From positions 44,110 to 108,109 of the forward strand of contig NZ_JACYXF010000016.1 in the NCBI RefSeq assembly GCF_015352985.1: a stretch of 64,000 bases of DNA, given 5' to 3'. Shown here piece by piece: positions 18,726 to 25,656 of the stretch. The notes under the pieces are model-generated. The model saw only the letters and a list, made by a program, of their open reading frames with translations. It was not told the origin of the DNA and did not search any database. Positions within the stretch are counted from its first letter, which is position 1, and each line of letters begins with the position of its first letter. The stretch comes from Noviherbaspirillum malthae. GTDB lineage: Bacteria > Pseudomonadota > Gammaproteobacteria > Burkholderiales > Burkholderiaceae_D. Made by a program: the position numbers and the translations under genes.

Positions 18726-19256
18726 TCAGACTTGCAGCAGCTCGGTATGGCCGAATCCCTTTCGATAGTCAAGTACCGACAAGAACTGCGGCCGTATCTT
18801 CAATAACAGCATATCGCTGGTCTGGTTCGACTTAGTCCATTCCAGCAGCTGCGGGAAGCGCTTGATCATGCAGTCGGCAGCATGCTGAAGCTCCTTTGCG
18901 TCGTTGAGGAATTCTGCCGTGCCGCTGATGGACAGCCCCTTGATCTCGTTCCAGTCCTTGTACGGTGCGTTGATCGTCAGCGATACCTTGTTATTGCGGC
19001 GCAGGTTGTCTGCCTTCTGGCTGTCCTTGCCGATACCGATGTAGATGTCCATGCCATCGTTCGCATAGCTGACCGTAGTCGCCTGCGGGTATCCATCCGG
19101 CCTTACGGTGGCAAGCGTCAGATCCTTGCCGTGATCGATGATGTCCATTATGAACTGCTCGATTGATTTGTCCACGTCAGCATCCTTCTGCGATGAATTT
19201 GGCGCCGATGTCTTCGCATTCGGCATCGGTTCTGTCAATGTCACTATGCTTGCCAT
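18726..19256 (-). CDS. Pyridoxamine 5'-phosphate oxidase-family (flavin-binding split-barrel) protein
   Basis: Up to 176 residues. The core is a split-barrel FMN-binding fold with DLTLATVRPDGYPQATTVSY, DIYIGIGKDSQKADNLRRNNKVSLTIN and ISGTAEFLND, all typical of general-stress-protein-26-like PNPOx relatives. Enzyme activity is unknown. The start is unsure: ATG 19256 gives the longest protein, but the FNR-like box lies only 15 bases upstream of it. ATG 19226, or GTG 19175 with AAGGA eight bases before it, would fit transcription from that box better, and the first 27 residues look non-conserved. It lies upstream of the tandem USP on the same strand. Confidence 0.85.
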   Translation of the reverse strand: MASIVTLTEPMPNAKTSAPNSSQKDADVDKSIEQFIMDIIDHGKDLTLATVRPDGYPQATTVSYANDGMDIYIGIGKDSQKADNLRRNNKVSLTINAPYKDWNEIKGLSISGTAEFLNDAKELQHAADCMIKRFPQLLEWTKSNQTSDMLLLKIRPQFLSVLDYRKGFGHTELLQV

Positions 19257-19271
19257 GCCGTGGCTGCCACC

Positions 19272-19285
19272 TTGACCTGGATCAA
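19272..19285. promoter_or_regulatory. FNR/Anr-like box (left of the divergent pair)
   Basis: TTGACCTGGATCAA matches TTGAT-N4-ATCAA at 9 of 10 positions. It lies next to the longest possible start of the flavin-fold gene, which suggests either a downstream start for that gene or an upstream accessory site for the plus-strand USP promoter. Confidence 0.65.
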
Positions 19286-19339
19286 AAAAGCCGGACTGCT
19301 GGAAGAAGCTTCCATTGCAGTTCCGGCGTTCAGGGTACT

Positions 19340-19353
19340 TTGATTTGCATCAA
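19340..19353 (+). promoter_or_regulatory. Perfect FNR/Anr box upstream of the USP gene
   Basis: TTGATTTGCATCAA is a perfect match to TTGAT-N4-ATCAA. A -10-like TCTACC begins 34 bases after the box start (19374), which places the box at about -41.5, the class II activator position. The sequence from the box to the -10 is closely similar to that at 24021-24062. Confidence 0.75.
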
Positions 19354-19485
19354 TCAAATTTTCAACCCGCACTTCTACCATGGGTTCGCCTGTTCATCGA
19401 CGCTGACCACCAGACCGCCAGACCGCCAACCGTACCGGACACGCGTTTGATTCCGGTTTCCTTACCACATCATGGGAGTTCCGAT

Positions 19486-20331
19486 ATGTCGTACCGTACG
19501 ATAGCCGTTCACGTCAACGCATCCCGCCATACCAGGCAACGCGTTGTACTGGCAGCACGGATAGCTGCAGAAAACGATGCGCATCTCATCGGCGTGGCAC
19601 CGACCGGCTTGCTGCCGGTGCTGTATTCAGGAGGCATGGTTCCCGGTGCGGCGCCGATGCTGGAAGCCTGCATGACATACATGCAGGAGCATGCCGAGAA
19701 AGCCCTGGCTGAATTCGAACAGATTGCCGAACGCGGTCATGTCCGGTCCTTCGAGAAACGGCTTATCGAGGATGAAGCCGGCGAAGCATTATCCTTGCAG
19801 GCACGCTATTGCGACCTCGTCATTGTCGGCCAGTCGGACCCTGCGGAAACGGTTGCCAGCGAACGTAGTGATGTTGCCGAGTACACCTTGCTCAACAGCG
19901 GGCGCCCGATACTCGTGGCGCCGTATGTCGATGACAATTCCCGTTTCGGGGAGCGAGCGGTCATTGCCTGGGACGGCAGTCTGGCCGCCGCGCGTGCGGT
20001 CAATGGCGCGCTCCCACTGCTGCGGGCGACGCGTCAGGTACAGGTCGTGATCTTCAATCCGGAGGTATCCCTGCGCGCGCACGGCGAGGAACCCGGAGCC
20101 GATATCGCCGCCTACCTCGTACGCCATGGAATCAACGTCGATGTTTCCAGGCAAAAGACCACGCCGGACATCGATGTGGCCAATGCGCTGCTGTCCCATG
20201 TGGCCGACTTCGGCGCCGGCTTGCTCGTCATGGGTGGCTATGGCCGCTCGCGCCTGAGTGAGATCCTGCTTGGCGGGACTACGCGCACGGTCCTGCAGTC
20301 GATGACGGTACCCGTGCTCATTTCGCATTGA
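19486..20331 (+). CDS. Universal stress protein, tandem UspA domains
   Basis: 281 residues with two UspA domains (about 1-145 and 150-281). The start SYRTIAVHVNASRHTRQRV and the end LLVMGGYGRSRLSEILLGGTTRTVLQSMTVPVLISH match the tandem USP at 17749. The C-terminal domain keeps the GGYGRSR...GGTTR nucleotide-binding loop. ATG 19486 is preferred because GGGAG lies upstream; the open frame extends 57 codons further into the promoter. It is transcribed from the FNR-box promoter and followed after 72 bases by the acyl-CoA synthetase/GNAT gene. Confidence 0.92.
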   Translation: MSYRTIAVHVNASRHTRQRVVLAARIAAENDAHLIGVAPTGLLPVLYSGGMVPGAAPMLEACMTYMQEHAEKALAEFEQIAERGHVRSFEKRLIEDEAGEALSLQARYCDLVIVGQSDPAETVASERSDVAEYTLLNSGRPILVAPYVDDNSRFGERAVIAWDGSLAAARAVNGALPLLRATRQVQVVIFNPEVSLRAHGEEPGADIAAYLVRHGINVDVSRQKTTPDIDVANALLSHVADFGAGLLVMGGYGRSRLSEILLGGTTRTVLQSMTVPVLISH

Positions 20332-20403
20332 GTCCGGTACTGATTGCACACGTCTGTGCTCAATCCCCACAGCCGGCAACGCTCCTTCCGATCCGAGGCG
20401 CAC

Positions 20404-23085
20404 ATGACGATTCGCAACCTGAATTACCTGTTTCATCCCAAGTCGCTCGCCATCATCGGTGCGTCCAACAAGGCTCGCAGCGTCGGGACCACCGTGCTGG
20501 AGAATGTCATCCATGCGGGATTCGAAGGGGAAATCTATCCTGTCAATCCCAAGTATGAAACGCTGTGCGGCCTCAAGGCCTACCCGGACATTGCTTCCCT
20601 GCCCGGCGCTCCCGACCTGGCCGTCATCTGTACGCCGCCTGCCAGCGTGCCGGAGCTGATCGGCCAACTCGGCGAACGCGGAACCCGAGCGGCCATTGTG
20701 CTCACAGCAGGATTGTCGGCCCACAGGGACTGGCGCGGCAGGACGATGAAGGAGCTGATGCTGGCCGCCGCAAAGCCATACCTGTTGCGTATCCTGGGGC
20801 CTAACTGTGTCGGCATGCTGGTGCCGGGCATCCGCCTCAATGCCAGCTTCGCTCATATCGATGCCTTGCCTGGCAAGATCGCGTTCGTCTCCCAATCCGG
20901 AGCCATGGTCACCGGCGTACTCGACTGGGCCAAGTCGCGCAACATCGGATTTTCGAAGTTCATTTCCCTTGGCGACAGCGCAGATGTCGATTTCGGCGAC
21001 GTCCTCGACTATCTTGCGGGCGACCCCGATACGCAAGCCATCCTGCTGTACATAGAAGCGGTCAGCTCGGCACGCAAGTTCATGTCGGCGGCGCGTGCCG
21101 CTGCACGCAGCAAGCCGACACTGGTCATCAAGGCCGGCCGGGTCGCAGAAGGCGCAAAGGCGGCGACATCCCATACTGGTGCGTTGGCCGGCTCCGATGA
21201 GGTGTACGACGCGGCGATCCGGCGTGCGGGCATGCTGCGGGTGTATTCGACCGAAGAACTGTTCGATGCGGTCGAGACCCTTGCCCGCCTGCGTCCGCTG
21301 TGCGGAGAGCGCCTGGCAATTCTGACCAACGGCGGTGGTCCGGGTGTAATGGCGACCGATAGCCTTATCTCGTCCGGTGGCAAGCTCGCTCATCTTTCTC
21401 CTGCGACGTTGGAACGTCTTGACGCGGTATTGCCGGGCAACTGGTCCAAGGCCAATCCGATCGATATTGTGGGTGATGCGCCGCCTGAACGTTATGCGCA
21501 GGCCCTTAAAATCCTGTTGGACGACAAGGAAGTCGATGCAATACTTTTTATTCATGCCCCTACGGCGATCGTACCGAGCGCCGAGATAGCAACGACGCTG
21601 TCCTCGATCGTCAGGCAATCCCAGCGTAATGTATTGGCATGCTGGCTAGGTGGCGAGTCTGTAGCAGCGGCGCGGCGTACTTTCGCGGACGTGGGAGTGC
21701 CTACCTACGATACTCCGGAAAAAGCGGTCGGCGGCTTCATGCAGATGGTCCGCTACCGGAGGAACCAGCAACTGCTAATGGAAGTCCCGTCTGCCATATC
21801 GAACACGGACCTTGAAGACAAGAAAAGCGCGCGCGCCATCGTGGAACAAATCATTGCCGAGGGTCGCGAGCTGCTTTCGGAATGGGAAGCCAAACAGGTA
21901 TTGGCGGCCTACGGCGTTCCGATCGTGGAAACCCGCACGGTCGCTGATGCGGCGGCTGCGGGCCGGGAAGCACAAGACATCGGCTTTCCCGTCGCCTTGA
22001 AAATCCTGTCGCCGGATATCACCCACAAGTCAGATGTAGGCGGTGTCGTGCTCGATCTGGAGAGCGCTGAAACGGTGACAGCGGCTGCCGAAAAAATGCA
22101 TCGGCGGCTCTGTGAACTGTATCCGCATGCGCGGTTGGCAGGCTTCACGGTGCAGGCCATGGCAAGACGGCCGGAGGGACGTGAAGTCATTGTAGGCGTT
22201 GCAACGGACCCGGTGTTCGGACCTGTCATTCTTTTCGGGCAAGGCGGTATTGCGGTCGAAGTGACGGCAGACCGTGCAATTGCACTGCCTCCGCTTAACG
22301 GTGTGTTGGCCCGCGAACTGATCTCGCGTACCCGTATTGCACGACTACTTGGCGGCTACCGCAATCGTCGTCCGGCCGATATCGACGCAGTCAGCCGCAC
22401 ATTGGTGCAGGTATCCGACATGGTGATTGATCTGCCGGAACTGCAGGAGCTCGACATCAATCCGTTGTTCGCGGACGCCGATGGCGTGATTGCGCTGGAT
22501 GCGCGCATCTCCGTGAAGCCGGTAAAAGGCAATGGATTGGAGCGACTGGCCATCCGTCCATATCCGGCAGAGCTGGAGGAATGGATACAGTGGCAAGGTA
22601 CCGAGGTCTTGCTGCGTCCGATCCGGCCCGAGGACGGTGCCGCACATGTGGCTTTCTTCAATGCGCTGGATGCGGAAGACATCCGCTACCGCATGTTCAT
22701 CCGCATGCGTGAGCTATCACCCTCACAGCTCGCACGGCTGACACAGATCGACTACGGCCGGGAAATGGCCTTCATCGCCACTCGCAAGCTCAACACTGGA
22801 GCATGGGAAACCCTCGGCGTTGCCCGCGTCGTTACGGATCCTGACAACGTTGAAGCAGAGTTTGCGGTGATTGTTCGATCCGATCTCAAAGGCCGGGGAC
22901 TAGGTTACGCACTCATGACGAAATTAATCATGTATTGCACTGACCGGGGTACGCAGCGCATCGTCGGGGAGGCGCTCAGCTACAACCATGGGATCCTTGA
23001 TCTGGCCACCAGCCTCGGATTTGAAATCTCACCCTCGAGCGAAGCGGGAACAATGTTGATGAAGCTTGAATTGAAGCCGAAATGA
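20404..23085 (+). CDS. ADP-forming acyl-CoA synthetase-GNAT fusion (Pat/AcuA-type lysine acetyltransferase)
   Basis: 893 residues. Order: CoA-binding domain (SLAIIGASNKARSVG), succinyl-CoA-synthetase-like ligase domain, ATP-grasp domain from about residue 485 (EAKQVLAAYGVPIVE, LKILSPDITHKSDVGGV) and a C-terminal GNAT domain from about 725 (LLRPIRPEDGAAHVAFF, RSDLKGRGLGYALMTKLI). The architecture is that of Pat/PatZ, which acetylates acetyl-CoA synthetase and other proteins. His257 in SHTGALAGSD is at the phospho-histidine position of ADP-forming acetyl-CoA synthetases, so the synthetase half may be catalytically competent. GAGG precedes ATG 20404. It lies in the FNR-box transcript between two USP genes. 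Confidence 0.9.
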   Translation: MTIRNLNYLFHPKSLAIIGASNKARSVGTTVLENVIHAGFEGEIYPVNPKYETLCGLKAYPDIASLPGAPDLAVICTPPASVPELIGQLGERGTRAAIVLTAGLSAHRDWRGRTMKELMLAAAKPYLLRILGPNCVGMLVPGIRLNASFAHIDALPGKIAFVSQSGAMVTGVLDWAKSRNIGFSKFISLGDSADVDFGDVLDYLAGDPDTQAILLYIEAVSSARKFMSAARAAARSKPTLVIKAGRVAEGAKAATSHTGALAGSDEVYDAAIRRAGMLRVYSTEELFDAVETLARLRPLCGERLAILTNGGGPGVMATDSLISSGGKLAHLSPATLERLDAVLPGNWSKANPIDIVGDAPPERYAQALKILLDDKEVDAILFIHAPTAIVPSAEIATTLSSIVRQSQRNVLACWLGGESVAAARRTFADVGVPTYDTPEKAVGGFMQMVRYRRNQQLLMEVPSAISNTDLEDKKSARAIVEQIIAEGRELLSEWEAKQVLAAYGVPIVETRTVADAAAAGREAQDIGFPVALKILSPDITHKSDVGGVVLDLESAETVTAAAEKMHRRLCELYPHARLAGFTVQAMARRPEGREVIVGVATDPVFGPVILFGQGGIAVEVTADRAIALPPLNGVLARELISRTRIARLLGGYRNRRPADIDAVSRTLVQVSDMVIDLPELQELDINPLFADADGVIALDARISVKPVKGNGLERLAIRPYPAELEEWIQWQGTEVLLRPIRPEDGAAHVAFFNALDAEDIRYRMFIRMRELSPSQLARLTQIDYGREMAFIATRKLNTGAWETLGVARVVTDPDNVEAEFAVIVRSDLKGRGLGYALMTKLIMYCTDRGTQRIVGEALSYNHGILDLATSLGFEISPSSEAGTMLMKLELKPK

Positions 23086-23240
23086 CACCAGCCCACTCGG
23101 CCATGCCGGCCTGCGAACAATGCCGGTTGCATTGCGGACCGTGCCTTGTCAAACCGGAATGGATTCGAACGCTGGCATGGGTGTATCCGAACGCGGGAGA
23201 TGCTGATTCCTTTATTTCACTAGCTCAGGAGAGACTTGTC

Positions 23241-23681
23241 ATGTTCAAGAGCATACTCGTTCCAACCGATGGATCGCCGTTGGCGGAGAAGACCTTCGGA
23301 TCTGCGATTGAGGCAGCCAAGACGAATAACGGAAAAATCGTAGCGATTTCGGTGGCGCATCCCTTTGTGTATCCGCGTCCGACCAAAGAATCCACAGTAC
23401 CCGATTACAAGAAGGAATATGAGCACGATGCGCTGCGCCTTGCAAAACAACACGTCCAGCGTCTTGCCGGAGAGGCGCAGAAACAGGGTGTGCCATGTGA
23501 AACGACCACGCCATGTTCAGCGGATCCCAGCGGGGAGATCGTTGCAGCCGTGGAACGCTTCGGCTGCGATGTCATCTTCATTGCTTCGCACGGACGCAGG
23601 GGTATAAGCAAGCTCTTGCTAGGCAGCGAGACGCAGCGCGTACTGGCAGACTCCCCGGTCCCGGTGATGGTCTTCCGTTAA
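23241..23681 (+). CDS. Universal stress protein, single UspA domain
   Basis: A 146-residue single-domain USP. It begins with FKSILVPTDGSPLAEK (Asp of the ATP site) and ends with FIASHGRRGISKLLLGSETQRVLADSPVPVMVFR, which contains the full G-2x-G-9x-G-(S/T) nucleotide-binding motif. ATG 23241 has AGGAG seven bases before it. The frame is open back to an ATG at 23082 that overlaps the TGA of the upstream gene (ATGA). Translation from there would add 53 residues with a CEQCRLHCGPC cluster; see findings. Confidence 0.92.
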   Translation: MFKSILVPTDGSPLAEKTFGSAIEAAKTNNGKIVAISVAHPFVYPRPTKESTVPDYKKEYEHDALRLAKQHVQRLAGEAQKQGVPCETTTPCSADPSGEIVAAVERFGCDVIFIASHGRRGISKLLLGSETQRVLADSPVPVMVFR

Positions 23682-24156
23682 GCGGCTCTCACTATCGGCC
23701 CGCTCCCCATCATGGGTCGCCTCTGATGTCCGGGAAGCTGCATGCATGTTCAACACCATATGAGGCCGAGCTTCTGCCTTGAGGCAGTCAGGCGAAAAAG
23801 CGGAGCTAATTCTCATATTCGTTCGTTTCGAAAGCGGCAAGTTGCCCTGCCTCTCCGCTGATGATTTTGGTGGCCCAGGGACGGCATCTCATCAAACGCA
23901 GATGCGGCCTTGCCCCCTGCGTCCCAGACCGGCATTCGCATCCACCGGGTCTCACCTGCGGTCCGTAAACGCGGATGTCAGACGGCCGTCATTGGCAGTT
24001 GCAGGTCAGCTCCGAATAAATTGACTTGGATCAATCAAATTTCGGGGCACCACTTCTAACATCGCTTCCTGCCATTGAAAGGCATTGGAGCATTAGCCGT
24101 TCTCATGCAGGCCAATGCAGGCCTCCACTGCCATTAGACCCTTTGAGAAAGCATGT
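23682..24156. other. Intergenic region with the hemerythrin promoter
   Basis: 475 bases. Apart from the FNR-like promoter near the right end, I see no gene; the short frames here have no recognisable product or ribosome site. Confidence 0.5.
24021..24034 (+). promoter_or_regulatory. FNR/Anr-like box upstream of the hemerythrin gene
   Basis: TTGACTTGGATCAA matches 9 of 10 consensus positions. TCTAAC begins 34 bases after the box start (24055). The stretch after the box (ATCAATCAAATTT...CACTTCTAaCAT) is nearly the same as at 19349-19381, so these promoters share both spacing and sequence. Confidence 0.72.
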
Positions 24157-24582
24157 ATGTGCGTCACTCCTGTTGCCGATCCATCCTTGGAACAACCCGC
24201 GCTGGGCATCGCCTTCATGGATGAATCCCACCGGGCACTTCACGGTAAGCTTGAGCGTCTTTCATCGGTTGCCGATGTCGAATTCGCCGCCGCGTTCGAG
24301 GCACTGCTCAAGGAAGTCCATGATCATTTCAAGGAAGAGGAGCAGGCGATGGAAGAAATTGCCTTTCGCGGAATCTCATGCCACCGCGACCAGCATGCCC
24401 AGGCGCTTAATGCGCTCCAGCATGCCTGTTTGCGTGCCAGGGAGGGCACAATAGCCGAAGGAAGGGAGATTGGCGGCCTGTTTTCGCAATGGCTCCATTT
24501 CCATATTGCGACAATGGACAGGATGCTTGCGTCGGTTTTGCAGCATGCTGAAGCATCGAAGGCGGACTGCGCCGTCGATTGA
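24157..24582 (+). CDS. Bacteriohemerythrin
   Basis: A 141-residue oxygen-binding four-helix protein. All diiron ligands are in place: His25 (MDESHRALH), His57 and Glu61 (HFKEEE), His76 and His80 (HRDQH), His116 and Asp121 (WLHFHIATMD). There is no fused signalling domain, so it probably binds or buffers oxygen (or nitric oxide) in the cytosol. ATG 24157 with GAGAAAG upstream is preferred; ATG 24115 in the same frame would add 14 residues. The class II FNR-like promoter at 24021 fits induction at low oxygen. Confidence 0.92.
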   Translation: MCVTPVADPSLEQPALGIAFMDESHRALHGKLERLSSVADVEFAAAFEALLKEVHDHFKEEEQAMEEIAFRGISCHRDQHAQALNALQHACLRAREGTIAEGREIGGLFSQWLHFHIATMDRMLASVLQHAEASKADCAVD

Positions 24583-24712
24583 AACCGGCCACGAGAACCA
24601 CGGAACGCTCCTTTACGCTATCGGCGTCCCATGCCGGAAGACAGATGGGTGGTTTGCAGTTTGGGAGTATTCGCACCTGCAGGACAGCGCAGACTTTTCC
24701 CGGGATACAGTA

Positions 24713-25351
24713 ATGCCGCCTCTTCCGACAAAGCAGTTAAGTCAAGCCAGCACACATACGGCCATCGAAGACCTGCAGGCCATCTTTACCGGTACCTTGC
24801 TGGCTGCCATCGGCGTCTCTGTGCTGAGCAAGGCTGGCCTGGTAACGGGTGGCATTGTCGGCCTCTCACTTCTGGTTCACCAGCTGACCGGGGTCAGCTT
24901 CGGCTTGTTCTTTGCCGCCATCAACCTTCCCTTCTACATTCTCGCGGTAAGAAAAAAGGGATGGGGCTTCACCATCAAGACGCTCGGCTCCGTGCTCCTG
25001 CTGTCAGGTTTCTGCGAGGCCATTCCAATCTTGATGCACTTCCACAGCATCGATCCGGTTTTCGCCTCAATATCCGGCGGCTTGCTTGCCGGCGTCGGCT
25101 TGCTCATCCTGTTCCGCCACAATGCAAGTCTCGGCGGCTTCAACATTATTTGCCTGTATCTGCAGGAAGTATTCGGCCTGCGCGCAGGCTTTATGCAGTT
25201 GACGCTGGACTGCCTGGTGTTGTTGATGTGCGCGATGACGAACAGTATTCAAACAACCCTCATCTCTCTGATCGCAACAGTCATTCTAAATCTGACTCTC
25301 GCCAACAACCATCGCGCCGGCCGCTACATCGGCAAGAGCGCGGAACAGTAG
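24713..25351 (+). CDS. YitT family membrane protein
   Basis: 212 residues with five to six transmembrane helices and the YitT/DUF161 pattern: GTLLAAIGVSVLSKAGLVTGGIVGLSLLVHQLTGVSFGLFFAAINLPFY followed by WGFTIKT and a SGGLLAGVGLLILFRHNASLGGFNII block. It lacks the C-terminal DUF2179 sensory domain of longer Gram-positive members. Substrate is unknown. It lies 130 bases after the hemerythrin gene and may be read from the same promoter. The Shine-Dalgarno is weak. Confidence 0.85.
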   Translation: MPPLPTKQLSQASTHTAIEDLQAIFTGTLLAAIGVSVLSKAGLVTGGIVGLSLLVHQLTGVSFGLFFAAINLPFYILAVRKKGWGFTIKTLGSVLLLSGFCEAIPILMHFHSIDPVFASISGGLLAGVGLLILFRHNASLGGFNIICLYLQEVFGLRAGFMQLTLDCLVLLMCAMTNSIQTTLISLIATVILNLTLANNHRAGRYIGKSAEQ

Positions 25352-25656
25352 TGACGGGACATGACCAGTTCCCGAAGCCAACCGCACCGGCAAGCCATGG
25401 GAATCGGCCATGCGCTTTGCGCAGTCGGCTGCGCCGTGCCACGATTGCCTCACAAAGGCCCAATACCAATCCCAAGGCATAACATTCCATGAGATCGCGT
25501 CTTTAGCAGATGAGTTCAGTAGGCAGAAATCGTTCGCCACATGCTTGATCTCGGCAGCCTGCATAAAGGCCTGGATCGAGAGATGAAAATCCCTTACGGC
25601 GAAACGGTATTGGAGAACAGGTCAAAGCCGGATCCTATCCGCACACAGGGAATGTT
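25352..25656. other. Convergent intergenic region, nothing recognised
   Basis: 305 bases between the YitT-like gene and the convergent hybrid kinase gene. I see no terminator hairpin with a T run, no repeat and no supported small gene. Confidence 0.4.
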
